From contig CAZVBE010000005.1 in the NCBI GenBank assembly GCA_964625335.1, forward strand, positions 1-64,000: a DNA stretch of 64,000 nt, written 5' to 3'. The translations under genes were made by a program, and so were the position numbers. Below, piece by piece: positions 7,182-15,747 of the stretch. Positions within the stretch are counted from its first letter, which is position 1. The number at the start of each line of letters is the position of its first letter. Below the pieces are notes generated by a model. The model ran no database searches, was not told the DNA's origin, and saw nothing but the letters and a program-made list of their open reading frames with translations. This stretch comes from CAZGUG01 sp964625335 (lineage in GTDB: Bacteria; Bacillota; Clostridia; Ch29).

Positions 7182-7206
7182 AAGTGAGCCTAAGGTTCAC
7201 TTTTTG
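7181..7206 (+). terminator. Terminator of the infC-rpmI-rplT operon
   Basis: Arms AAAGTGAGCC and GGTTCACTTT with loop TAA are followed by TTTTTG, immediately after the rplT stop codon. Confidence 0.85.
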
Positions 7207-7256
7207 TTAAGCAGTGGTAGTCCAGGCTGCTGCCATAACAGGATGTTTGATTAGAG

Positions 7257-8639
7257 GTGATTGAAATAGACGAAAAATTTGATGCCAATAAAGGCGGTTG
7301 GAGAAGCCGCAATGTAAAGCTGCAGCCCTCCCAGGTGCTGGTGTTGGGATTTGCGGGAGTAATTATTCTGGGTGCTGTGCTGCTGGCTTTACCCTTTGCC
7401 GCTGTGAACGGAACCGGTCCCGGTTTCATTGATGCACTGTTTACTGCCACATCGGCGGTTTGTGTTACCGGTCTTGTTGTGGTGGATACCGGAACTTACT
7501 GGACGGTATTTGGAAAGGTTGTAATACTCCTGCTTATACAGATTGGCGGGCTGGGTTTTATGACCTTTGCAACAATGGTCTTTATTGCCCTTGGAAAACG
7601 TATAAGCCTGAAGGAGAGGCTTGTTATACAGGAGCAGCAAAACCGGTTAAGTTTGCAGGGGGTTGTAAGGCTTACAAAATATATTATACTCGGAACCATG
7701 CTGATAGAAGGAATCGGAGCAGTTTTACTTTCGGTAAGATTTGTGCCGCAGTTCGGTATTGGCAAGGGTATTGCCTATGGAATTTTTCATTCTGTATCCG
7801 CTTTTTGTAATGCGGGGTTTGATTTGATAGGCGGATACAGAAGCTTTACGCCATATGTCAGTGATTATCTGGTAAGCGGTGTGATTATAGTATTACTTAT
7901 AATCGGCGGCCTGGGGTTTTCCGTGATATCTGAAATTATACAGGGGAAAAAGATCAGGAGATACTCGCTGCACACCAAGCTTACGCTGCTGATAACGGCT
8001 ATATTACTGGGTTTGGGTGCTATATTTACCTTTGTCCTGGAATACTCCAACCCCTCTACCCTCGGTCCGCTGTCCCAGGGAGGAAAAATGCTGGCATCCA
8101 TGTTTCATTCGGCTACTCCAAGGACGGCCGGGTTTAATACATTACCCATCAATGAGCTGACAACTGCTACCCGGTTTTTAAATATTATTCTGATGTTTAT
8201 TGGAGGCTCTTCCGGCTCCACCGCCGGCGGTATAAAAATTACCACCGCCGGAATACTCATATGGACGGTGGTGTCGGTGATAAGGGGCAGAGAGGATACC
8301 GAAGTTTTTAAAAGGCGGATTCCCAAGGAGATAGTATACAGAGCCCTTGCGATTGTGACAATGTCTTTGCTTATAATAGTAGCAGTTGTAGTGGTACTGA
8401 CCATAACCGAGGATACCGGTTTTATGGAGGCATTATTTGAGACTGTATCTGCCTTTGGTACCGTCGGACTGTCAATGGGTATAACCCCTTACCTTACCCC
8501 GGCCGGTAAAGCTATAATAATCATGACTATGTTTGCGGGTAGGTTAGGGCCTTTAACGGTTACATTCGCATTAGCCCGAAGGCATAGTAGAAACAAGGTC
8601 AAATTGAGATATCCGGAGGAGAAAATACTAGTTGGATAG
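7257..8639 (+). CDS. Potassium uptake protein, Trk/Ktr channel subunit
   Basis: 460 aa integral membrane protein. Four repeated membrane-pore-membrane units each carry a filter loop: TSAVCVTGL, SAFCNAGFD, ATPRTAGFN and SAFGTVGLS. The length and the SAVCVTGL loop resemble KtrB/TrkH-type K+ translocating subunits. It imports K+, likely with Na+ or H+, gated by the RCK protein encoded next. The start is uncertain: GTG 7257 overlaps the best ribosome binding site (GAGGTGA), and no better start is seen. The gene is separated from rplT by a terminator. Confidence 0.9.
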   Translation: MIEIDEKFDANKGGWRSRNVKLQPSQVLVLGFAGVIILGAVLLALPFAAVNGTGPGFIDALFTATSAVCVTGLVVVDTGTYWTVFGKVVILLLIQIGGLGFMTFATMVFIALGKRISLKERLVIQEQQNRLSLQGVVRLTKYIILGTMLIEGIGAVLLSVRFVPQFGIGKGIAYGIFHSVSAFCNAGFDLIGGYRSFTPYVSDYLVSGVIIVLLIIGGLGFSVISEIIQGKKIRRYSLHTKLTLLITAILLGLGAIFTFVLEYSNPSTLGPLSQGGKMLASMFHSATPRTAGFNTLPINELTTATRFLNIILMFIGGSSGSTAGGIKITTAGILIWTVVSVIRGREDTEVFKRRIPKEIVYRALAIVTMSLLIIVAVVVVLTITEDTGFMEALFETVSAFGTVGLSMGITPYLTPAGKAIIIMTMFAGRLGPLTVTFALARRHSRNKVKLRYPEEKILVG

Positions 8640-8652
8640 GGTGGTGTTTTAG

Positions 8653-9303
8653 TTGAAACAGTTTGCGGTGTTGGGACTTGGGAGGTTTGGAAGCAGTCTG
8701 GCAAAAACTCTCTACGGGTTGGGCCATGATGTATTGGCGGTTGATGAAAGGGAAGAAGTAGTTCAGGATATATCTGATTCGGTAACCCATGCTATTCAGG
8801 CGGACGCTGCCGATGAAAGCACCTTACGCTCCTTGGGCCTTAGGAATTTTGATGTGGCGATTGTTACAATAGGTTCGGATATTCAGGCCAGCATACTGGT
8901 TACACTGATATTAAAGGAGCTGGGGGTAAAATATGTGGTTGCAAAGGCCCAGAGCGAGCTGCACGCGAAGGTTTTGTACAAGATTGGTGCTGACAGGGTG
9001 GTGTTCCCTGAAAGGGATATGGGAGTAAGGCTGGCCCATAATCTGGTTTCTACAAATATATTGGATTTCATTGAGCTTTCTTCGGACTACAGTATAGTTG
9101 AAGTGGCGGCACTATCCGAATGGAAGGGAAAGACCCTCAAGGAGCTTAACATGAGGGTAAAATACGGGATAAATATTATTGCCATAAGACGTGAGGGAAA
9201 GATAAACGTATCACCCAAGGCGGAAGACAGAATCATGGAGAATGATGTGCTTGTGGTTGTAGGCGATAATGACGGCATAATACGATTGGAGAACAGGGTT
9301 TAG
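8653..9303 (+). CDS. Potassium uptake regulatory protein, TrkA/KtrA type
   Basis: 216 aa. An N-terminal RCK nucleotide-binding domain begins with the Rossmann motif GLGRFGSSL (residues 7-15), followed by VDEREEVVQ and the DAADESTLRSLG segment. A C-terminal RCK_C domain (about 135-216, VVEVAAL..GKTL..LNMR, then DVLVVVGDND) would bind a second ligand such as c-di-AMP, as known for KtrA. It forms the cytoplasmic gating ring of the K+ channel encoded 13 bases upstream. The start is TTG 8653 after GGGTGGTG. Confidence 0.92.
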   Translation: MKQFAVLGLGRFGSSLAKTLYGLGHDVLAVDEREEVVQDISDSVTHAIQADAADESTLRSLGLRNFDVAIVTIGSDIQASILVTLILKELGVKYVVAKAQSELHAKVLYKIGADRVVFPERDMGVRLAHNLVSTNILDFIELSSDYSIVEVAALSEWKGKTLKELNMRVKYGINIIAIRREGKINVSPKAEDRIMENDVLVVVGDNDGIIRLENRV

Positions 9304-9317
9304 AAGGGAGCAGTCAA

Positions 9318-10112
9318 GTGATAACCAGCCGTGAAAATGCCCTTATAAAGAATATATTGAAGCTGCATACGACTGCCGGAAGGAAAAAGGCGGGCCAATA
9401 CTTCACTGAGGGCATACGGAGCGTGGGGCAGTCGCTGAAAGCAAAGGCGCCTGTGGATAAGGTGATTTTTTCCGACAAGGTTTACCGAACGACCGGCGGC
9501 AGGGAGCTAATGGAAAGAATCTCACAGACCGGGATTAAAGCTGTGGAGATAAGCGAAGGCTTATATAAATCAATAACCGATACCGATAATCCGCAGCATA
9601 TTATGGCTGTTATAAATATTAAAGAATACAGGTTGAAAGACATACTCCAATCCGGGGAACTGCTTCTTGTAATAGTTGATGGTATTCAGGACCCGGGAAA
9701 TCTGGGAACGGTTATACGTACGGCCGATGCTGCCAGTGCCCATGCGGTGATGCTTCTGAAAGGAACCGCAGACATTTACAACCCTAAGACGGTAAGGAGT
9801 ACAATGGGTTCTGTCTTTGGCATACCGGTAATACAGGTGGGCGACAATAAGGAGCTGTTTTACTGGCTGCGGGAAACCGGCGTAAGGCTTATAGCTTCAA
9901 GTCCGGAGGGTGATATACCCTATTGGGATATTGATTACAGAGGCAAAATTGGAATAATAATAGGCAACGAAGCCAACGGTATATCCGAGCAGGTTAAAAG
10001 CTGTTCGGATATGAGCGCGGTACTGCCCATGCCCGGCGGGGCGGAATCCCTTAATGCTGCCGTTGCCTGCGGCATATTGCTGTATAAAGCCCTGGAGCAA
10101 AGGTTAACATAA
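9318..10112 (+). CDS. SpoU/TrmH-family RNA 2'-O-methyltransferase
   Basis: 264 aa. The N-terminal ~95 residues (ITSRENALIKNILKLH) form an RNA-binding domain and the rest a SPOUT knot with the three SpoU motifs: DPGNLGTVIRTADA (motif 1), IIIGNEANGIS (motif 2) and LPMPGGAESLNAAVA (motif 3). It should methylate a ribose in rRNA (TsnR/RlmB-like) using S-adenosylmethionine. In many Firmicutes such a gene precedes pheST, as here. Start is GTG 9318 with GGGAGCA ahead. The exact rRNA target is not predictable. Confidence 0.9.
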   Translation: MITSRENALIKNILKLHTTAGRKKAGQYFTEGIRSVGQSLKAKAPVDKVIFSDKVYRTTGGRELMERISQTGIKAVEISEGLYKSITDTDNPQHIMAVINIKEYRLKDILQSGELLLVIVDGIQDPGNLGTVIRTADAASAHAVMLLKGTADIYNPKTVRSTMGSVFGIPVIQVGDNKELFYWLRETGVRLIASSPEGDIPYWDIDYRGKIGIIIGNEANGISEQVKSCSDMSAVLPMPGGAESLNAAVACGILLYKALEQRLT

Positions 10113-10119
10113 CAAAACC

Positions 10120-10148
10120 TTGTAAAGCTTTTAGGCCTGTGATATAAT
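10120..10148 (+). promoter_or_regulatory. Promoter before yqzL and the pheST T-box
   Basis: TTGTAA (10120-10125) and TATAAT (10143-10148) with a 17-base spacer. An inverted repeat GCCTGTG/CACAGGC (10135-10141, 10154-10160) flanks the -10 box. I found no better promoter between yqzL and the T-box, so this one may serve both. Confidence 0.65.
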
Positions 10149-10199
10149 AAACGCACAGGCTGATATTGGTAGTATTAACTTGAAGGGTGGTCTTTTTCT

Positions 10200-10289
10200 A
10201 TGCTTACCGCTGATGTGTTCTGGAGAATGTTTGAGGCTACCGGCTCTATTGTTGCTTATTTAATGTACAGAAGTCTGCTGACACAGTAA
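10200..10289 (+). CDS. YqzL-like small protein (29 aa)
   Basis: A 29-codon frame starts at ATG 10200 with GAAGGGTGG (10182-10190) nine bases ahead and ends at TAA 10287-10289. The product MLTADVFWRMFEATG... resembles the YqzL-like family of tiny Firmicute proteins, which are often encoded near SpoU/pheST or recO/era genes. Their function is unknown. The strong ribosome binding site, promoter and family-like sequence make it a credible gene. It lies directly upstream of the T-box. Confidence 0.7.
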   Translation: MLTADVFWRMFEATGSIVAYLMYRSLLTQ

Positions 10290-10299
10290 ATATATATAA

Positions 10300-10545
10300 A
10301 CGCGATGAAGAAGGAAAGTAAAATGGTTTCATCTGGCAGAGAGGGAATGTCACCGGCTGAAAACATTCCTCAAAATGTGACCCTTTGAAGTTCCCTTCCG
10401 AGCGGCAGGACTGAATTCCTTATGATAGTAGGTCCCGACGTAAGGCAAACGTTATTTGCACGACTATTTCAACGAGACCGCCAATTGGCGGTGAAGTAGG
10501 GTGGAACCACGGAGTATAACTTCGTCCCTTGGACGAGGTTTTTTT
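10300..10545 (+). ncRNA. T-box riboswitch of pheST (tRNA-Phe sensing)
   Basis: The conserved T-box sequence AGGGTGGAACCACGG lies at 10498-10512. A terminator with arms ACTTCGTCC and GGACGAGGT and a run of seven T follows (about 10519-10546). Upstream are stem I elements, including GAAGGAAAGTA (10309-10319) on the 5' side. A TTC triplet at 10391-10393, before CCTTC that can pair with GAAGG, is the likely specifier for tRNA-Phe. Uncharged tRNA-Phe would stabilise the antiterminator and allow pheS-pheT transcription. Confidence 0.93.
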
Positions 10546-10598
10546 ATATTTAAAACTAAAACAGGTAAGACTGTAAATTATGGAAAGGAGATGGAAAT

Positions 10599-11618
10599 AT
10601 GAAGGAGAAATTGCAGTCAATATTGGAAAAAGCCTCATGTGAAATAAAGGGCTGCAAGGAACTGACCGGGGTTGAAAACAGCAGGATAAGATATCTGGGT
10701 AAAAAGGGCGAACTGACGGTTTTCTTAAGGGGCATGGGGGACCTGTCCCCCGAGGAAAGGCCGGTCATGGGAAAGCTTGTAAACCAGGCCAAGGATAAAA
10801 TTGAGGAACTTTTAAGGGTTCAAAAAGAAAAGGTGCTGATACTGGAAAAGGAAAGAAGCCTAAAGGCAGAGGAGATAGATATTACTATACCCGGCAGAGA
10901 GTTTGCAAGGGGGAAAAGGCATCCGCTTACCAAGACCCTTGATGAGATAAAGACCATATTTATGGGACTTGGATTTAGCGTGGTTGAAGGGCCCGAAGTG
11001 GAATTGGCCTATTATAATTTTACCGCGTTAAATATTCCGGAGAACCATCCGGCCAGAGATATTCAGGATACATTCTATATTACTGACGATATTGTACTTC
11101 GCACCCATACCTCGCCGGATGAGCCCAGGGTAATGGAAAAGACCAAACCACCCATAAGGGTAATTATCCCCGGCAGGGTATACCGCGCAGACGATGTGGA
11201 TGCCACTCACTCTCCGGTCTTTCACCAGATTGAAGGACTGGTGGTGGATGAGGGCATCACGCTGGGAGACCTCAAGGGGACCTTTGATCTGTTTGTAAAG
11301 AAACTGTACGGTGAGCATATGGAAACTAAGTTCAGACCCAGCCATTTTCCGTTCACAGAGCCCTCTGCGGAGATTGACGCTACGTGTTTTGTTTGCAACG
11401 GAAAGGGCTGCCGGGTATGCAAGGATACCGGTTGGATAGAGCTGTCGGGGGCGGGTATGGTACACCCCCATGTTCTTGAAAGGTGCGGAATAGATACCAA
11501 GAGGTATTCCGGGTTTGCCTTTGGAATGGGGCTTGACCGTCTTACAATGCTTAAATACGGTATAGACGATATGAGACTGTTGTTTGAAAACGATGTAAGA
11601 TTTCTGAGGCAATTTTAA
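10599..11618 (+). CDS. pheS: Phenylalanine-tRNA ligase alpha subunit
   Basis: 339 aa, the normal PheS length. It has an N-terminal coiled-coil arm (residues 1-90) that binds tRNA and a class II catalytic core. The core shows the DATHSPVFHQIEGL segment (about 202-215), CNGKGCRVCK (about 266-275) and the closing GFAFGMGLDRLTMLKYG, which is class II motif 3. It attaches phenylalanine to tRNA-Phe as an alpha2beta2 enzyme with PheT. AAGGAGAT precedes ATG 10599. Expression is controlled by the T-box just upstream. Confidence 0.97.
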   Translation: MKEKLQSILEKASCEIKGCKELTGVENSRIRYLGKKGELTVFLRGMGDLSPEERPVMGKLVNQAKDKIEELLRVQKEKVLILEKERSLKAEEIDITIPGREFARGKRHPLTKTLDEIKTIFMGLGFSVVEGPEVELAYYNFTALNIPENHPARDIQDTFYITDDIVLRTHTSPDEPRVMEKTKPPIRVIIPGRVYRADDVDATHSPVFHQIEGLVVDEGITLGDLKGTFDLFVKKLYGEHMETKFRPSHFPFTEPSAEIDATCFVCNGKGCRVCKDTGWIELSGAGMVHPHVLERCGIDTKRYSGFAFGMGLDRLTMLKYGIDDMRLLFENDVRFLRQF

Positions 11619-11630
11619 GGAGGGATAATA

Positions 11631-14021
11631 ATGTTGGTACCTGTTAATTGGTTGAAGGATTATGTTGAAATTGATATGGACATTAACGAATTGGCGGACA
11701 CCTTAACCATGTCCGGAACAAAGGTGGAGCTTATATTAGAAGCCAGTCAGGTTATAGAGAAGGTTGTTGTGGGCAAGGTGCTTGAGATGAGACCCCATCC
11801 CAATGCCGACAAACTGGTAATAGGCAGGGTGGATGTTGGGAACACGGTGCTCCAGTTGGTTACCGGAGCATTAAATGTTAAGCAGGGTCATTATGTACCG
11901 GTGGCCCTTGACGGTGCGGTGCTGCCGGATGGTACCGAGATAAAGTCAGGCAAGATACGGGGAGAGGATTCCGAGGGTATGTTCTGTTCAGCACTCGAGC
12001 TTGCGATGGATTTAGACAAATTGTCCGGGCAGCAGAAGGAAGGTATTTATATACTGGACGGCGAATACAAACCCGGCACCGACATAAGAAAGGTACTAAG
12101 ACTGGACGACAAGGTGATTGACTTTGAAATTACCACCAACAGGCCGGATTGTCTGAGTATGATTGGAGTAGCCCGGGAGGTTGGCGCCACCTTTGGCATT
12201 CCCTGCAAAATGCCCCAAGCGTTTATTGAAAACGAAAAGGGACACATAAAGGACTATCTGAAGGGAATTTCCATTCAGGAACCGGATATGTGCTACAGGT
12301 ATCTGGGCAGGGTGATTGACAATATTAATATTAAGCCTTCGCCCCAATGGATGCAGAAAAGGCTTATGCAGGCAGGAATGAGACCAATAAACAATATTGT
12401 CGATATAACCAACTACGTAATGCTGGAAATGGGTCAGCCCATGCATGCCTTTGACCTTGAAAAGGTAGAGGGAAGGAAAATTATAGTAAGGCGTGCGGGA
12501 AAGGGTGAAGAAATAGTTACCCTGGATGGCAAGCAGAGGATATTGGACCAAAATGACCTGGTTATTGCCGATACAAAAATGCCGGTGGGGATAGCGGGAG
12601 TTATGGGAGGAGAGTATTCCGAGATAACATCCGAAACCCGTACCATACTTCTGGAAACAGCCTCCTTCAACGGCTATAATGTAAGGAAAACCTGCAAAAA
12701 ACTCGGTCTTTGGAGCGAAGCCTCCTTCCGGTTTGTCAGGGGTGTATACCAGGACCTTGCAGGACTTGCGTCCGCCAGGGCGGCTGCTCTTATGGAGGAA
12801 CTCGGTGCAGGCGAGATAGTAGACGGTGTAATCGATGTGTATCCCAATCCGTCAAAACCGTACTATCTTGAGGTAGGCGCCGAACGCATAAATAAGCTTA
12901 TAGGTATCAGCATACCGGCGCAGAGGATGAAGGGTATGCTGGAGAGGCTGGAAATGAAAGTGGAGGAAAAACAGGGGACCCTCTGTATCACCGTTCCTAC
13001 CTTCCGTCAGGATATCCGGATTGATTATGATATTGTTGAGGAAATAGCAAGGCTCTATGGGTATAACAATATCCCCAAAACCGTAATGACAGGCAGTTGG
13101 GTCATGGGAACAAAAAGCCGCAAGGAAAAATTTGTGGATGTGGTTAAGGGTGTATTGTGCGGCTCTGGCATGTATGAAACTTACACCTACTCCTTTGAGA
13201 GCCCGGCGGTATTTGACAGGATAAACCTGCCCGACGGCCACCCGCTGCGAAAAACGGTGACAATAGAGAATCCCCTTGGGGAAGAATACAGCATAATGAG
13301 GACAACTCTACTGCCGTCCATGCTTAACGTTGTATCGCTAAATTACAACAGGGGAATACAAAGCGCAGGGTTTTACGAAATAGCGCCAAGGTTTATACCC
13401 CGGGAAATACCGCTTAAAGAACTACCCGATGAAAAACTAACAATAGCCTTAGGCCTGTACGGCGACGAGGATTTTTATTCGCTTAAGGGAAGGGTGGAAG
13501 CGCTGATTAGGGAACTAAACATTTCCAATTACAGCTTTAAGAGAGCACAGAATGGTTCATATCATCCTGGCAGAACCGCAGAAATACTTATTGACGGTGA
13601 GACACTGGGTATAATCGGCGAGATACATCCCGATGTTCTTAAAAACTATGGTATTAGCGGGCGGGTATTTGCCGGGGAATTGGATTTTGAGCTGCTTATG
13701 GAAAAGGCCGACAATAACCTGACCTATTCATCCCTTCCAAAATATCCTTCGGTAAACAGGGATATAGCGATTATTGCGGACAAAGGCGTTGACGCAGGGA
13801 TTATTGAAGAAATAATCCGTAAGGCGGGGGGAGAGCTTGTAGAAGAAATTAAACTTTTTGATATCTATGACGGGGAACAGATACCCGAAGGGAAAAAGAG
13901 CATTGCTTACTCGCTGACCCTCAGGTCGCCGGATAAGACCCTGACCGAGCATGAGGCTGGCCAGGTTATGGAAAGGGTCTTGAAGGAGTTGTCTAAGCAA
14001 ACCGGAGCCATACAGAGATAA
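11631..14021 (+). CDS. pheT: Phenylalanine-tRNA ligase beta subunit
   Basis: 796 aa, full length. An EMAP/tRNA-binding domain covers about residues 40-150 (HPNADKLVIGRVDVG). The B3/B4 editing domain (about 210-370) hydrolyses mischarged Tyr-tRNA-Phe, the B5 domain lies at about 405-475, and the C-terminal FDX-ACB anticodon-binding domain begins near 700 (YPSVNRDIAII). It is the structural and editing partner of PheS. It starts 12 bases after the pheS stop with AAGGAGGG ahead. Confidence 0.97.
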   Translation: MLVPVNWLKDYVEIDMDINELADTLTMSGTKVELILEASQVIEKVVVGKVLEMRPHPNADKLVIGRVDVGNTVLQLVTGALNVKQGHYVPVALDGAVLPDGTEIKSGKIRGEDSEGMFCSALELAMDLDKLSGQQKEGIYILDGEYKPGTDIRKVLRLDDKVIDFEITTNRPDCLSMIGVAREVGATFGIPCKMPQAFIENEKGHIKDYLKGISIQEPDMCYRYLGRVIDNINIKPSPQWMQKRLMQAGMRPINNIVDITNYVMLEMGQPMHAFDLEKVEGRKIIVRRAGKGEEIVTLDGKQRILDQNDLVIADTKMPVGIAGVMGGEYSEITSETRTILLETASFNGYNVRKTCKKLGLWSEASFRFVRGVYQDLAGLASARAAALMEELGAGEIVDGVIDVYPNPSKPYYLEVGAERINKLIGISIPAQRMKGMLERLEMKVEEKQGTLCITVPTFRQDIRIDYDIVEEIARLYGYNNIPKTVMTGSWVMGTKSRKEKFVDVVKGVLCGSGMYETYTYSFESPAVFDRINLPDGHPLRKTVTIENPLGEEYSIMRTTLLPSMLNVVSLNYNRGIQSAGFYEIAPRFIPREIPLKELPDEKLTIALGLYGDEDFYSLKGRVEALIRELNISNYSFKRAQNGSYHPGRTAEILIDGETLGIIGEIHPDVLKNYGISGRVFAGELDFELLMEKADNNLTYSSLPKYPSVNRDIAIIADKGVDAGIIEEIIRKAGGELVEEIKLFDIYDGEQIPEGKKSIAYSLTLRSPDKTLTEHEAGQVMERVLKELSKQTGAIQR

Positions 14022-14120
14022 CAGTTTTATAAATATTTAGCCAGCGCCCTCAGCATGTGTTATAATATTAGATAATTAGCTGGTATTGGTTAATTTCATA
14101 CTGGTACTGGAGGAATAACT

Positions 14121-14684
14121 ATGCAGGGGAAAAAGAACAGGGTCACGGTTGAAATTATGGGACATCAGTATACTATGGTGGGTGAAGAATCCGAAGAATA
14201 CATCCACAGCATTGCTGTGCACGTGGACAAAAAAATGAAGGAACTCAGTAAAAAGAGCAATATTATGAATAATGCCATGCTGGCCGTATTAGCTGCGCTA
14301 AACATTGCCGATGAGCATTATAAGCTGAAGAGGGAACTGGAGATTGCTCGGAAGGAAGCGGATAAACCGGAAAAGGAATTGGAAGATGCCAGATACCAGG
14401 CAAGAAAAACAAGGGAAGAGCTTCAAAGGAGCAAGGCTGAAACAGCCAATCTGAAACAGCAGCTCAGCAACTCCCAGGAGGAAGCGTCCAATATATATGA
14501 TGAATGGTTAAAGGTCCAGAAGGAAACAAAGGATTCCAAAGCCAGAGTACAAATGCTGGAGGAGCAAAAAAAGGAATTGGAGATGCAGGTCAGTCAGGCA
14601 AAGAGCGAGGAGAGAAGACTGAAGCACGAGCTTGAGGACTTGAGACAGCGCAGACAGGACAAATATAAGAACCGGAATGTATAG
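14121..14684 (+). CDS. zapA: Cell division protein ZapA with long coiled coil
   Basis: 187 aa. Residues 1-85 are a ZapA domain (VTVEIMGHQYTMVGEESEEYI, then VDKKMKEL and NAMLAVLAALNIADE), which bundles FtsZ filaments in the division ring. Residues 85-180 are a continuous, highly charged coiled coil, longer than the one in E. coli or B. subtilis ZapA but common in Clostridia. A -10-like TATAAT lies at 14061-14066, although its -35 region is weak. In other Firmicutes zapA often lies a gene or two from mutS2; here mutS2 is about 29 kb downstream. Confidence 0.9.
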   Translation: MQGKKNRVTVEIMGHQYTMVGEESEEYIHSIAVHVDKKMKELSKKSNIMNNAMLAVLAALNIADEHYKLKRELEIARKEADKPEKELEDARYQARKTREELQRSKAETANLKQQLSNSQEEASNIYDEWLKVQKETKDSKARVQMLEEQKKELEMQVSQAKSEERRLKHELEDLRQRRQDKYKNRNV

Positions 14685-14708
14685 ACAAAAGTATGCGGAG
14701 GGGTATCC

Positions 14709-15704
14709 ATGTCGGAGGTACTTGCCCATGTTATGCGGGGGAAAGAGGTAGAATCCATTCACCGGGGAAACCTTGCGGTATTGGATGATGATAATAATAT
14801 CATATACAGCGTCGGAGACCCCTATGCGCGGACTTACTGGAGATCGGCTGCAAAACCCTTTCAGGCATTGCCAATGATAGAAGCAGGGGGCATTGAAAGA
14901 TTTGGTTTTGACGATGAGGAGCTTGCCGTTATGACTGCTTCTCATGGAGGGGAAGAAGGGCATGTGGCCAAAATAAAGAGTATTTTGGATAAGATGGGCT
15001 GTGGTGTTGAAGTTCTGGATTGCGGAGTATCTGCTCCCTTGTACTGGCCCCATGCAAGGGAAATGATAGAAAAGGGCGAAGAGTTCGGGCAAATTCATAA
15101 TCCCTGTTCAGGAAAGCACAGCAGTATGATTGCTTTGGCCCTGATCAGGGGTTACGATATAAAAGGCTATATAAAGCCGGACCATCCTGTGCAGAGGGAA
15201 ATGCTTGATGTGGTTGCGGATATTGCCGGGCTTGACAGGGAGGATATAAGGTTAGGAGTGGACGGATGCGGCGTACCGGTATTCGGTTTGCCTGTTTATA
15301 ATATGGCTGTGGCCTATTCAAAACTGTCCCGGCCTAAAAAGATTAAAACTCCGGCAAGAAGGGATGCTTTAATTAAAGTAGGCGGGGTTATGACTGGGAA
15401 TCCATATTATGTTGCGGGTAAAAGCAGGTTTGATACAACGCTTATGGAGACCACTAAGGGGAGATTGGTGGCAAAGCTAGGCGCCGAAGGGGTTTATTGT
15501 GTAGGGGTTATGGGGGAAGGCATAGGCATAGCCCTTAAGATAGACGATGGCAGCAGCAGGGCAATAGGTACAGTGATTATTGAGCTGCTGGGAAGACTTG
15601 GATTGCTTACTGACGTGGAGTTTAATAAACTCAAGGACAGCTGTAAAACGGAAATTACCAACCACAGAAGGGAAATAATAGGCGAAATCAAGACAGTTTT
15701 TTGA
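14709..15704 (+). CDS. Asparaginase, AnsA/Asparaginase_II family
   Basis: 331 aa. The protein matches the thermolabile L-asparaginase family typified by Rhizobium etli asparaginase II, not the bacterial type I/II family. Seen are WRSAAKPFQALPM (about 38-50), the MTASHGGEEGH segment (75-85) and NPCSGKHSSMIALA (about 131-144), which holds the Cys/Ser/Lys residues of this family's active site. It hydrolyses L-asparagine to aspartate and ammonia. It is followed 43 bases later by an AbrB-type membrane protein. Aspartate could feed fumarate and malate metabolism encoded downstream, though this is only contextual. Confidence 0.88.
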   Translation: MSEVLAHVMRGKEVESIHRGNLAVLDDDNNIIYSVGDPYARTYWRSAAKPFQALPMIEAGGIERFGFDDEELAVMTASHGGEEGHVAKIKSILDKMGCGVEVLDCGVSAPLYWPHAREMIEKGEEFGQIHNPCSGKHSSMIALALIRGYDIKGYIKPDHPVQREMLDVVADIAGLDREDIRLGVDGCGVPVFGLPVYNMAVAYSKLSRPKKIKTPARRDALIKVGGVMTGNPYYVAGKSRFDTTLMETTKGRLVAKLGAEGVYCVGVMGEGIGIALKIDDGSSRAIGTVIIELLGRLGLLTDVEFNKLKDSCKTEITNHRREIIGEIKTVF

Positions 15705-15747
15705 TAAGCTATTGATATTAATTTGAATTGGGGGCTTTGACAGACTG

